DNA of 11,349 bases from an uncultured Bacilli bacterium (GCA_905235875.1 CAJONL010000015.1:1-11349), one strand, 5' to 3'; shown: positions 1 to 6,900, counted from the stretch's first letter. A program made the numbers and translations. The notes: generated by a model from the letters alone, not told the origin.

Positions 1-1
1 A

Positions 2-217
2 AAACTAAAAATGCTTAGTTTAGAAGAACAAGAAAAGAAGATGGTAGAAATAAAAGGAAATCTTGCTGGAATTGATTTTGGTTCTCAAATAAGAAGTTAT
101 GTTATGCATCCATATTCAATGGTAAAGGATCATAGAACTTTAGTAGAAACTAGTAATGTTTCAAAAGTATTAGATGGTGATATAGATATGTTTATTGAGG
201 CATATTTAAGGAGATAA
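2..217 (+). CDS. prfB: Peptide chain release factor 2, C-terminal end (5' truncated by window)
   Basis: RF2 recognises UAA and UGA stop codons in the ribosomal A site and triggers hydrolysis of peptidyl-tRNA. Only the last 71 codons are present; the reading frame is open to the left edge, so the ATG at 11 is internal. The tail contains the RF2-type sequence [20 protein letters not shown] followed by [12 protein letters not shown], which I recognise as the conserved end of Bacillota RF2. RF1 ends differently, with a TDHRIGLT-like tail. The GGQ and SPF motifs lie outside the window. The gene ends three bases before the next start codon, and the AAGGAG ribosome binding site of that gene (208-213) lies inside the last prfB codons, so the two are probably co-transcribed. 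The order prfB, YitT-like gene, ftsE, ftsX also occurs in Bacillus subtilis (prfB-cccB-yvjA-ftsEX, from memory). Confidence 0.95.
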   Translation, partial: KLKMLSLEEQEKKMVEIKGNLAGIDFGSQIRSYVMHPYSMVKDHRTLVETSNVSKVLDGDIDMFIEAYLRR

Positions 218-220
218 TAT

Positions 221-1072
221 ATGGAAATCATAAAAAATTATAAAAAGGTAAAATTTAAGAATTATATAAATGTAATTATTGGAATGCTAATTTGTGCAAT
301 TTCTTATAATTTATTTTTACTTCCTAATAATATAGTTTTTGGAGGTCTAAGTGGACTAAGTATCATTCTTAACGAATATTTTAATATTATTCCTGCAGTA
401 TTTATTTTTGGCACGTCGTTATTTTTATCCTTTTTTAGTTTATTTCTTCTTGGAAAGGAACTAACTTTTAAAGGAATTATTGGTGCTGCTTTTTATAGTT
501 TATTTGTAGAACTTACTACAACTATTAATGATTACGTAGTTATTCCAAATGACGATTATCTTTTAATATCAATATTTGGTGGTGTTTTGTATGGTATAGG
601 ACTGGGATTTGTTATGAAGGGAGGCTTTATTTCAGGAGGCACTGATCTAATAACTAGTATTATTGCTAAGTATTTTAAAATAACTACAGGAACTGCTATG
701 CTTATAGTAGAAGGATTTATTGCGGTTATTGGTTCATTTGTATTTGGAATAACTAATCTTTTATATGCTGCAATTATTTTATTTTTAATTACATACTTAG
801 TAGATAAAGTGCTTCTCGGAATATCAGATAAGAAAGCATTTTATATAGTAACAAAAAAGAAAAAGGAAATAAGTGATTATGTAATAAATACTTTAGGTCA
901 CACTATAACAGTGTTTTCAGCAACAGGAGGTTTTACAAAAAAGAAAGTTTATGTTTTATTTACGGTGATTCCTACTAGAGAGTATTATAAACTTAAAGAA
1001 GGTATAAATGAAATTGATAATGAGGCATTTTTTACAGTAATTGATGCTTATGAAGTCCTAGGAGGAGAATAA
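221..1072 (+). CDS. YitT family (YvjA-like) membrane protein, first copy
   Basis: 283 residues, typical for the family. An N-terminal membrane region (about residues 15-195, some six helices) matches the YitT/DUF161 type. It carries two Gly-rich signatures that look like an internal repeat: GGLSGLSIILN near 41-51 and GGFISGGTDLI near 134-144. A soluble C-terminal domain (about 205-283) matches DUF2179, with the FSATGGFTKKKVYVLFTV stretch and the AFFTVIDAYEV end. The biochemical role of the family is not established; transport or a small-ligand function is only a guess. The start at 221 is supported by AAGGAG at 208-213. The stop codon overlaps the next start by one base (TAATG), which suggests translational coupling with the second copy. 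B. subtilis has yvjA at the equivalent place upstream of ftsEX. Confidence 0.9.
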   Translation: MEIIKNYKKVKFKNYINVIIGMLICAISYNLFLLPNNIVFGGLSGLSIILNEYFNIIPAVFIFGTSLFLSFFSLFLLGKELTFKGIIGAAFYSLFVELTTTINDYVVIPNDDYLLISIFGGVLYGIGLGFVMKGGFISGGTDLITSIIAKYFKITTGTAMLIVEGFIAVIGSFVFGITNLLYAAIILFLITYLVDKVLLGISDKKAFYIVTKKKKEISDYVINTLGHTITVFSATGGFTKKKVYVLFTVIPTREYYKLKEGINEIDNEAFFTVIDAYEVLGGE

Positions 1073-1935
1073 TGAAAAATATAGTTCTATATTTAAAACT
1101 TATATTGTGCCTTTTAGTTCTTGCATTTCTATACAATACTTTTTTAGTACCAATAAATCTTGTATCGGGAGGTACAGGTGGTCTTGGTATTTTAGCTTTA
1201 AAAATTTTTTCTATAGAACCTTATTTAGTGATATTTTTTATATCATCTTTAATGTTTCTTTTATCTTGCATATTTTTAGATTCTAAAAATTCTATTTCAA
1301 CTATGTTTGTGATAATCATTTATCCAATGTTTGTTAAATTATTCTCTTTTAATTATTTTCATATTATATTTCATAACGAAAATATTTTAACTTTAGTATT
1401 TATAAGTGCAATATTATATGGTTTTTTCCAAGGAATAATTTTTAAATTAGGGTTTAACTTAGGTGGACTTTCAGTTATTGCTAAAATAATTAATAAGTAT
1501 TTTAAGTATTCAGTTACTCTAGTAAATACTATTATTAATTTTATAATAGTTTTGGTTGGAGCATATGTATTTGGAATATTAAATTTTCTTTATGCAATCA
1601 TATTTTTAATTATATCAAGAGAAGTAAGTGAAAAGGTACTTCTTGGTAGTAGTAGTAATAAAACTTTTAAAATAATAAGTTCTAATTATGAAAAAATAGA
1701 AAATTTTATTAATGAAAAACTTTGTCATGATACTACTATCTATGATACTTTTGGAGCTTATAAAAATGGTAAAAGTAAACTTATAATGAGTGTTATACCA
1801 AATTCTGATTTTATAACTTTAAAGGAATACGTTAAGTCAGTTGATAAAAATGCTTTTATATTTGTAACTGATACATATGAAGCTGAAAGACAAGATTATA
1901 TTTTAAAAAAGAAAGTGTTAAATAAAAAGAAATGA
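1072..1935 (+). CDS. YitT family membrane protein, second tandem copy
   Basis: 287 residues with the same plan as the preceding gene. About six hydrophobic helices lie between residues 5 and 185, with family signatures SGGTGGLGIL at 32-41 and LGGLSVIAKII at 130-140. A DUF2179-like C-terminal domain spans about 197-270 and includes the AFIFVTDTYE end. A Lys-rich tail (KKKVLNKKK) extends past the usual end point. The copies are clearly diverged: the second signature here lacks the GTD element of the first copy (SGGTDLI becomes GGLSVIA). The start overlaps the upstream stop by one base, and GGAGGA at 1061-1066 serves as ribosome binding site. The two proteins may act as a pair (inference). The function is unknown. 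Confidence 0.88.
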   Translation: MKNIVLYLKLILCLLVLAFLYNTFLVPINLVSGGTGGLGILALKIFSIEPYLVIFFISSLMFLLSCIFLDSKNSISTMFVIIIYPMFVKLFSFNYFHIIFHNENILTLVFISAILYGFFQGIIFKLGFNLGGLSVIAKIINKYFKYSVTLVNTIINFIIVLVGAYVFGILNFLYAIIFLIISREVSEKVLLGSSSNKTFKIISSNYEKIENFINEKLCHDTTIYDTFGAYKNGKSKLIMSVIPNSDFITLKEYVKSVDKNAFIFVTDTYEAERQDYILKKKVLNKKK

Positions 1936-1955
1936 ATTAGAGTGCTTTCTTTTTT
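1905..1955 (+). terminator. Possible intrinsic terminator after the YitT pair, 5' arm inside the coding end
   Basis: The arm AAAAAAGAAAGTGTT (1905-1919) pairs with AGTGCTTTCTTTTTT (1941-1955) over 15 positions, with three G-U pairs, around a 21-base loop. A further T-rich run follows. The stem is mostly A-T and the loop is long, so termination may be weak. The 5' arm lies within the last codons of the second YitT gene. Confidence 0.45.
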
Positions 1956-1965
1956 CTTTTTTCTT

Positions 1966-1974
1966 TGTTATAAT
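1966..1974 (+). promoter_or_regulatory. Extended -10 promoter for ftsE-ftsX-M23 operon
   Basis: TGT followed by the perfect -10 hexamer TATAAT (1969-1974). No good -35 is visible 17 bases upstream (TTTCTT, within the terminator T-tract), so the TGn extension would have to carry recognition. It lies about 40 bases before the ftsE start at 2015, and the ribosome binding site GTGAGGTG follows. Confidence 0.6.
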
Positions 1975-2014
1975 TATTTATAGACTAAAGATAAGTATAA
2001 AGTGAGGTGTTTTA

Positions 2015-2713
2015 ATGGAAATTATAAGTATTAAGAATGTTTATAAGACCTATCCTAACGGAGTTGGAGCGATATATGATCTTAATCTATCCATTAGTAA
2101 AGGTGAATTCACTTTTATAATAGGTGGCTCTGGTTCTGGAAAAAGTACTTTAATTAAAATGCTTTATCGTGAAGAGAAACCAACACGTGGTGAAATAGTT
2201 ATAGGTGGAGTAAATGTTTCAAGACTTAGAAATTCTAGAGTTTATAAATTAAGAAGATTAATTGGAGTAGTGTTCCAAGACTATAAACTTTTACCTAAGC
2301 TTACTGTTTATGAAAATGTTGCATTTGCTCTAGAAGCAACGGGAGTTGAAAGTAAGGTAATTAGAAAAAGAGTTATTGATGTGCTTGATAAAGTAGGACT
2401 TAAGCACAAAGCTAAAGAATATCCTGATAAGCTTTCTGGTGGTGAACAACAACGTGTTGCCATAGCTCGTGCTATTGTTAATAAACCAAAACTTTTAATT
2501 TGTGATGAACCTACTGGTAATTTGGATCCACAAATAAGTATGGAAATAATGCAAATCTTGGAAAAGATTAATAAGGAATTAGATACTACCATTCTTATGG
2601 TTACTCATGATTTAGAAATTGTAAAAAAGATGCAAAAAAGAGTATTGGTCTTAAAAGAAGGTAGACTTGTAAAAGATATAGCAAAGGGGTGTTTTGTAAA
2701 TGAAAAGTTTTAG
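2015..2713 (+). CDS. ftsE: Cell division ATP-binding protein FtsE
   Basis: Cytoplasmic ATPase of the FtsEX complex, which turns ATP hydrolysis into activation of an extracellular peptidoglycan hydrolase. It has 232 residues, close to the usual size. Visible ABC motifs in order are Walker [10 protein letters not shown] at 37-45, Q-loop Q88 in VVFQD, signature LSGGEQQR at 140-147, Walker B LLICDE at 160-165 with catalytic E165, D-loop GNLD and switch histidine H198 in VTHD. All key residues are intact. The protein ends with a short tail that runs 14 bases past the ftsX start, so the two genes overlap. The start is set by GTGAGGTG just upstream and by the [16 protein letters not shown] opening typical of FtsE. 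It forms one operon with ftsX and the M23 gene. Confidence 0.97.
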   Translation: MEIISIKNVYKTYPNGVGAIYDLNLSISKGEFTFIIGGSGSGKSTLIKMLYREEKPTRGEIVIGGVNVSRLRNSRVYKLRRLIGVVFQDYKLLPKLTVYENVAFALEATGVESKVIRKRVIDVLDKVGLKHKAKEYPDKLSGGEQQRVAIARAIVNKPKLLICDEPTGNLDPQISMEIMQILEKINKELDTTILMVTHDLEIVKKMQKRVLVLKEGRLVKDIAKGCFVNEKF

Positions 2714-3599
2714 AACTTTATATAGAAGTTTAAGAGATGCACTAAAAAGTGTAGTAAGAAATTTTAGTTTATCACTTGCTTCTATTACATGTATAACAAT
2801 TACTTTAATCATAATTGCAGCTGCACTTCTAGTATCAAGCAACATTAAGAATTTTACTACTCAAATTGAAAATGATGTTACAATAGTTGCTTTCTTAAAA
2901 TCAGATGTTTCTTCAGAACAAAGAGAACAATTTGAACTTAGCTTAAAAAAGAATATGAATGTTGAAACGTTTGATTATAAATCTAAGAAAAAAGTAAAGG
3001 ATGAAATGGCTAAGGAAAACGATACATATAGTTCTATTCTTGCAGAATGGGATGAAAAAAGCAATCCATTAAAGGATACGTATACAATAAAGGTTGCTGA
3101 TGTTAATAAAATAAAAAATACTGCTAAAGATATTGAAAGTTTAAAAGGTGTAGACTCTGTTCAATATGGAGAAGGACTTGTTGAAAAATTAGTTGGAGTT
3201 TTTTCGGCAATTGAAAAAGCCACATTTATTGCGGCAGGTGCTCTTATAGTAGTTACAGTATTCTTAATTGTAAACACTATTAAACTTACAATTTTTTCAA
3301 GAAAAAGAGAAATTGGAATAATGAGGCTTGTTGGTGCAAGTAATAGTAGAATTAAACTTCCTTTTGTAATTGAAGGAATAATACTTGGAATTATTGGTTC
3401 TATTATACCTATACTTACAATTGTATTTGGTTATACAGCACTTTATAAATCATTTGATGGAATATTATTTTCTTCAGTTATAAAGCTGGTCAAACCAATG
3501 CCATTTGTACTTAATACCTCACTAATTGTACTTTTAATTGGTATGGTTGTAGGTATGATAGGAAGTAGTAATGCTGTCAGGAGGTACATTAAGGTATGA
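2700..3599 (+). CDS. ftsX: Cell division membrane protein FtsX
   Basis: Membrane partner of FtsE. 299 residues, typical for Bacillota FtsX. Layout: short cytoplasmic N-terminus ([17 protein letters not shown]), TM1 at about 25-47, a large extracellular domain at about 48-170, then TM2 (172-196), TM3 (221-245) and TM4 (270-290). The conserved loop RKREIGIMRLVGAS at 201-214 is the family hallmark. The extracellular domain is the expected docking site for the coiled coil of the hydrolase. The start overlaps ftsE by 14 bases, with AAAGGGGTG at 2684-2692 as ribosome binding site. The end overlaps the M23 gene by four bases (ATGA), consistent with coupled synthesis of the whole module. Confidence 0.96.
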   Translation: MKSFRTLYRSLRDALKSVVRNFSLSLASITCITITLIIIAAALLVSSNIKNFTTQIENDVTIVAFLKSDVSSEQREQFELSLKKNMNVETFDYKSKKKVKDEMAKENDTYSSILAEWDEKSNPLKDTYTIKVADVNKIKNTAKDIESLKGVDSVQYGEGLVEKLVGVFSAIEKATFIAAGALIVVTVFLIVNTIKLTIFSRKREIGIMRLVGASNSRIKLPFVIEGIILGIIGSIIPILTIVFGYTALYKSFDGILFSSVIKLVKPMPFVLNTSLIVLLIGMVVGMIGSSNAVRRYIKV

Positions 3600-4750
3600 T
3601 AAAAAAAGTTACTTTTACATTCGTATTTGTACTTTTTCTTTTAATATTTATGGGAGTAAGTGTTAATGCTGAAACTATAGCAGATTATAATAGTAAAGTA
3701 GCCGCTCTTCAAAAAGAAAAAGCAGAAGATAATAAAAAGAGTGCTGATGTTCAAAATAAAATTGATAATAATAAAGCAAAAATTACTGAGACTACTAATA
3801 AAATAGAGGCTGCTAAAAAAGATCAAGAAAATACTAGAAAAGAAATAGAACAACTTGATAAAGAAATTAAGGAAAAAAAAGAAGAAATAAAAGACATATT
3901 AGTTTTTTATCAAGCTTCTGAAAATGATAATTTTTATCTAAAGTTTATATTTGGTGCTGATAGTTTTGAAGATTTAATATATAGATTTTCTGTAGCAGAG
4001 CAGCTTACTGAAGCGAATGATAATTTAGTTTCTGAAATGAAAGAGTTAGTTAAGAAGAATGAAGAAGAGATTAAAAAACTTGAACAAGAACAACAAGAAC
4101 TTAATAAGCTTAATAAAGATTTATCTGAACAAATTAATAAATTAGGTAGTGAAAAAAGAAAAATTAATGAAAACTCATTATCAGTTGATGAAGAAATAGC
4201 AGTACTAAACAAGCAGATTAAATATTATAAGGATATGGGATGTTCTGATAATGAAGATGTAGATGTTTGTTCTAAGCCTAAAGAATCTAGCAGTAGTTCA
4301 AGTTCTAGTTATACTTATTCTGGTAAAATTAGTGCCAAAGGATTTCAATTGCCGCTTTCATATGGTTATATTACTTCGTATTATGGAGGAAGAATACACC
4401 CAATATTTGGGGTGGCCAGTTACCATGATGGTATAGATATTGCTGCTAATAGCGGTACACCTGTTGTTGCATCTAATTCTGGTGAAGTTGTCCATACTGG
4501 TTGGCTTGGTGGATTTGGTAATGCAGTAATGATTTATCATAAGTCATGTAATTGTACTACGTTATATGGACATTTGAGTAGCATTTCTGTATCTGCACAC
4601 ACATATATAAAACGAGGACAAAAATTAGGAGAGGTTGGTTCTACAGGTGTATCGACTGGGCCACACTTACATTTTCAAGCAATGTATGGAAAAGGATATG
4701 GAACATCATTTGATCCAATGAATTTAGTTTCAATTCCTCTTTCATGGTAA
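3596..4750 (+). CDS. Secreted coiled-coil M23 (LytM) endopeptidase, likely FtsEX-activated
   Basis: 384 residues. A signal peptide covers about 1-25 (hydrophobic core TFVFVLFLLIFMGVSVNA, then ETIADY). A long Lys/Glu-rich coiled coil (about 26-110 and 132-212) is followed by a Ser-rich linker (231-238) and a C-terminal M23 domain (about 253-377). The full zinc site is present: H277 and D281 (HDGID) and H359 in HLHF, plus H326 in YGHL and the GGRIHP motif at 264-269. It should therefore be catalytically active, cutting peptide cross-bridges of peptidoglycan. This architecture matches EnvC/PcsB-type proteins activated by FtsX, and the ATGA overlap with ftsX supports that. Unlike EnvC of E. coli, whose LytM domain is degenerate, this one keeps its catalytic residues. 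Two cysteine pairs (C216/C225 and C318/C320) are unusual. AGGAGG at 3579-3584 is the ribosome binding site. Confidence 0.93.
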   Translation: MIKKVTFTFVFVLFLLIFMGVSVNAETIADYNSKVAALQKEKAEDNKKSADVQNKIDNNKAKITETTNKIEAAKKDQENTRKEIEQLDKEIKEKKEEIKDILVFYQASENDNFYLKFIFGADSFEDLIYRFSVAEQLTEANDNLVSEMKELVKKNEEEIKKLEQEQQELNKLNKDLSEQINKLGSEKRKINENSLSVDEEIAVLNKQIKYYKDMGCSDNEDVDVCSKPKESSSSSSSSYTYSGKISAKGFQLPLSYGYITSYYGGRIHPIFGVASYHDGIDIAANSGTPVVASNSGEVVHTGWLGGFGNAVMIYHKSCNCTTLYGHLSSISVSAHTYIKRGQKLGEVGSTGVSTGPHLHFQAMYGKGYGTSFDPMNLVSIPLSW

Positions 4751-4777
4751 TAAAAGAATATAATGTATTTAAAAATT

Positions 4778-4807
4778 AAGGAAGTATCACTTCCTTTTTT
4801 CTTGTTT
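4778..4807 (+). terminator. Intrinsic terminator of the ftsEX-M23 operon
   Basis: The stem AAGGAAGT (4778-4785) / ACTTCCTT (4789-4796) has 8 perfect pairs and a 3-base loop, followed by TTTTCTTGTTTTTT. It lies 27 bases after the M23 stop codon. The T-tract overlaps the -35 element of the next promoter. Confidence 0.85.
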
Positions 4808-4830
4808 TTTAAAAATATATTTGATATACT
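4802..4830 (+). promoter_or_regulatory. Promoter of the Lys-rich membrane protein gene
   Basis: TTGTTT (4802-4807), 17-base spacer, TATACT (4825-4830), with a TGA extension just before the -10. It is followed by GAGGAG (4851-4856) and a GTG start at 4864. The -35 is embedded in the upstream terminator T-tract. Confidence 0.6.
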
Positions 4831-4863
4831 ATCTATAGATTAAAAGAATAGAGGAGTGATACT

Positions 4864-5952
4864 GTGGAAGAAAAAAAAGAAGAAAAGAAAAAAACAACTA
4901 GAAAAACTGCAAAAAGTGAAACAAAACCAGCAGCTAAAAAAACTGTAGCAAAAAAACCAGCAGCTAAAAAAACAACTACAACTAAAACAACAACAGTTAA
5001 AGCAGAGCCTAAGAAAACTTCAAAGGCAGCTGAGAAAAAAACAACTGTGAAGAAGGCAGAGGTAAAAAAACCAGCTGCTAAAACTACTAAAGCAACAACT
5101 AAAAAGGTGACTGCAAAAAAAACTACAGCCAAGGCAGAGCCTAAGAAAGTAACTGATACAAAGGAGGAAGTAAAGACAGCTTCTAAAAAAGTGGAAACAA
5201 AGAAGTCAAATGCTAAAAAGGTTGAAGAATCAATAATAAAGAAAGAAGTTATTAAATCTAAGATAGATGATGCTGCAGCTATTATTGATAAAGAAGTTAT
5301 TGTAAATAAAAGTAAGAGTATTTTTGATATTATATTTGGTGTTTATAAAAAACCATATGAATTTTGTAAAGATTTTTGTAAGAATGGTGATTATAAAAAT
5401 AGTTTTATTTTATTAGCTATAATTGCTGTTACTATGGGATTATTAATTACTGCACTTACTTTTGCTGCATTTCATGTTCAAGTTGGTGGATTAGGTAGTG
5501 CTTCTGACTTTTATGATATTCCATATTTTAAAGTATTTATTATCTGGACAATTGTATCATTTATAATGGCATTTCTACCTATATTTATTTCATACATTGC
5601 TTGTAATATATTTTCTAAGAGTAAATTTGATTTTGATAATTCGTTAAATTTATATGCATCTACATTAAGTTCAGTAATTATTGTTAACTTCATATCATCA
5701 ATATTTATATTTGCTGGATTATTTATTAAATTTTTCTTACTTTTAAGTATTTTAGCATTAATCTTTTCATTTATAAATTATATATTTATATATAGAGATA
5801 TGGTATCTTTTGAAAAAGAAAAAGAATCATATGTATTTTTAGGAATTTTTCTTGTTTGGATTATTGGTATAATTCTTATTTGTTCAATATTTGCAAGTGG
5901 TATTGATGGTTTAGATATATATGATACTATAGTTACTACACTTGATAAGTAA
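4864..5952 (+). CDS. Membrane protein with histone-H1-like Lys/Ala/Thr-rich N-terminal tail
   Basis: 362 residues, starting at GTG 4864 behind GAGGAG (4851-4856). Residues 1 to about 130 are low complexity: Lys/Ala/Thr/Pro repeats such as KPAAKK (21-26, 31-36), KPAAK (69-73) and AEPKK (47-51, 91-95), resembling histone H1 or bacterial Hc1-type tails. Residues about 150-362 form a hydrophobic domain with some five helices (about 180-203, 222-250, 264-287, 289-310 and 323-345). The stretch DFDNSLNLYASTLSSVIIVNF (partly 256-275) is reminiscent of the Yip1/DUF1282 type, but that assignment is tentative. There is no signal peptide, so the basic tail probably lies in the cytoplasm, where it could touch nucleic acid, the ribosome or acidic lipids. 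The gene stands alone between its own promoter and terminator. The function is unknown. Confidence 0.85.
   Translation: MEEKKEEKKKTTRKTAKSETKPAAKKTVAKKPAAKKTTTTKTTTVKAEPKKTSKAAEKKTTVKKAEVKKPAAKTTKATTKKVTAKKTTAKAEPKKVTDTKEEVKTASKKVETKKSNAKKVEESIIKKEVIKSKIDDAAAIIDKEVIVNKSKSIFDIIFGVYKKPYEFCKDFCKNGDYKNSFILLAIIAVTMGLLITALTFAAFHVQVGGLGSASDFYDIPYFKVFIIWTIVSFIMAFLPIFISYIACNIFSKSKFDFDNSLNLYASTLSSVIIVNFISSIFIFAGLFIKFFLLLSILALIFSFINYIFIYRDMVSFEKEKESYVFLGIFLVWIIGIILICSIFASGIDGLDIYDTIVTTLDK
4923..4973 (+). repeat. Direct repeat with 30-base period inside the Lys/Ala-rich coding region
   Basis: A 21-base unit beginning AAAACCAGCAGCTAAAAAAA occurs at 4923-4943 and again, identical, at 4953-4973. It encodes the two KPAAKK repeats. 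The period is a multiple of three, so length changes by slippage would keep the frame. Confidence 0.85.
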
Positions 5953-5969
5953 TATAATATTTGATTATT

Positions 5970-5996
5970 AAAGTTCACATTTTTGTGAACTTTTAA
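5970..5996 (+). terminator. Intrinsic terminator after the Lys-rich membrane protein gene
   Basis: The stem AAAGTTCAC (5970-5978) / GTGAACTTT (5985-5993) has 9 perfect pairs with loop ATTTTT, then TTAATTTTT. It lies 17 bases after the stop codon. Confidence 0.85.
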
Positions 5997-6024
5997 TTTT
6001 TATTAACAATTTTGTTTACTTTTA

Positions 6025-6053
6025 TTGACAATGAAGCATTTTTGTGTTAGTTT
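6025..6053 (+). promoter_or_regulatory. Probable secE-nusG promoter
   Basis: A perfect TTGACA (6025-6030), 17-base spacer and a weak -10 TAGTTT (6048-6053), preceded by TGT as an extended -10. This would give a leader of about 55 bases before secE. Confidence 0.5.
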
Positions 6054-6061
6054 ATGAGTAC

Positions 6062-6083
6062 AGACACGGAAGTGTTTTTATTT
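6062..6083 (+). promoter_or_regulatory. Small GNRA-loop hairpin in the secE leader
   Basis: AGACAC (6062-6067) and GTGTTT (6072-6077) form a 6-pair stem (one G-U) closed by GGAA, a GNRA tetraloop, followed by TTATTTT. It starts within a few bases of the predicted transcript 5' end. It could be a 5'-protecting hairpin or a weak attenuator. The stem is short, so this is tentative. Confidence 0.35.
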
Positions 6084-6114
6084 TGGAAAAAATCATATAA
6101 TTTAGAGGTGGGTT

Positions 6115-6324
6115 ATGAAAAAAGAAAAGGATAAGACAAAGATAAAAAAAGAAAAGAAGAATGGGTTTTTTAAACAGGCATTAAATGAACTTAAAATAAC
6201 TGCTTGGCCTGATAAACCTTATATGGTTAAATATTCAATTGCAACGTTTGCTACTATAATATTATGTTCTGTTTATTTTTCACTAATTTATTTACTATTT
6301 ACATTTATTAAGGAGTTAAGATAA
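6115..6324 (+). CDS. secE: Preprotein translocase subunit SecE
   Basis: 69 residues, the short one-helix form found in Gram-positive bacteria. SecE clamps SecY in the SecYEG channel. A Lys-rich N-terminus (1-16) precedes the amphipathic segment FFKQALNELKITAWPDKPYMVKY (partly 18-40), where the invariant Trp-Pro is W31-P32, and a single membrane helix follows at about 42-65. GAGGTG at 6105-6110 is the ribosome binding site. The stop overlaps the nusG start by one base (TAATG), so translation is probably coupled. Neither rpmG (L33) nor tRNA-Trp, which often stand upstream in Bacillota, fits in the 162-base gap before this gene. Confidence 0.95.
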   Translation: MKKEKDKTKIKKEKKNGFFKQALNELKITAWPDKPYMVKYSIATFATIILCSVYFSLIYLLFTFIKELR

Positions 6325-6857
6325 TGGATAAAAAGTGGTATGTAGTTAATACTTATTCTGGACATGAAAAAAAGGTTCAAGAAAAACTTTTAATGAGAGC
6401 AAATTCTATGAATATGGAAGATTATATTTATAGAGTTATAGTTCCTGAAAGAACAGAAGTTGAAGAAAAAGATGGTGTAACAAAAGAAAAGGTTAAAAAA
6501 CTTTTTCCAGGTTATGTATTAGTAGAAATGGTTATGACAGATGAAGCGTGGTTTGTTGTTCGTAATACACCAGGAGTTACAGGATTTATTGGTTCATCTG
6601 GTAAGGGAGCAAAACCTACGCCTCTTCAACCTTATGAAGTTGATAAGATTTTAAATAGTATGGGTATGTCAAGACTTGAAGTAAGTTCTGATATTAATGT
6701 TGGAGATACTATTAAGATTACATCTGGTCCATTTGCTAACATGGAAGGTAAAATTGCTGAAATTGATAAGGAAAATAGTAAACTTATTGTACTTCTTGAC
6801 TTATTTGGACAAGAAACTGATGTTGAAGTTGAACTTTCTCAAATTGAAAAGGCTTAA
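6324..6857 (+). CDS. nusG: Transcription termination/antitermination protein NusG
   Basis: 177 residues, the usual length. The N-terminal NGN domain (about 1-105) opens with WYVVNTYSGHEKKVQEKL and contains FPGYVLVEM at 61-69, the RNA polymerase clamp-binding region. The KOW domain (about 123-160) contains VGDTIKITSGPFANMEGKIAEID. NusG binds the elongating polymerase and influences pausing, Rho action and coupling to the ribosome. It directly overlaps secE by one base. No terminator hairpin follows; a separate promoter for rplK starts five bases after the stop, so read-through and re-initiation probably both supply rplK. Confidence 0.97.
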   Translation: MDKKWYVVNTYSGHEKKVQEKLLMRANSMNMEDYIYRVIVPERTEVEEKDGVTKEKVKKLFPGYVLVEMVMTDEAWFVVRNTPGVTGFIGSSGKGAKPTPLQPYEVDKILNSMGMSRLEVSSDINVGDTIKITSGPFANMEGKIAEIDKENSKLIVLLDLFGQETDVEVELSQIEKA

Positions 6858-6861
6858 GTAC

Positions 6862-6890
6862 TTGCTATTTAGAGAAAAAAGTGTTATTAT
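6862..6890 (+). promoter_or_regulatory. Extended -10 promoter for rplK-rplA
   Basis: TTGCTA (6862-6867), 17-base spacer and TATTAT (6885-6890), preceded by TGT as an extended -10. The predicted transcription start is about 6896-6899, just before the inverted repeat at 6901. Confidence 0.6.
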
Positions 6891-6900
6891 TTAATACGTT

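Noticed and set aside
4833..5132. Hydrophobic open frame on the - strand opposite the Lys/Ala-rich tail
   Set aside because: The Phe/Val/Ala-rich antisense product is the automatic complement of Lys/Ala/Thr repeats, and it would run across the promoter and terminator region.
4923..5215. Repeats in this stretch as a CRISPR-like or satellite array
   Set aside because: The repeats are in frame with a Lys/Ala/Thr-rich coding region, are of unequal spacing, and have no unique spacers or cas genes.
6096..6101. Perfect TATAAT just before secE
   Set aside because: A transcript from here would start about 6108, removing the secE ribosome binding site GAGGTG (6105-6110). There is no good -35 either.
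6697..6894. Overlapping + frame inside nusG
   Set aside because: The Leu/Lys-rich product has no family resemblance and lies in another frame of an intact, conserved nusG.
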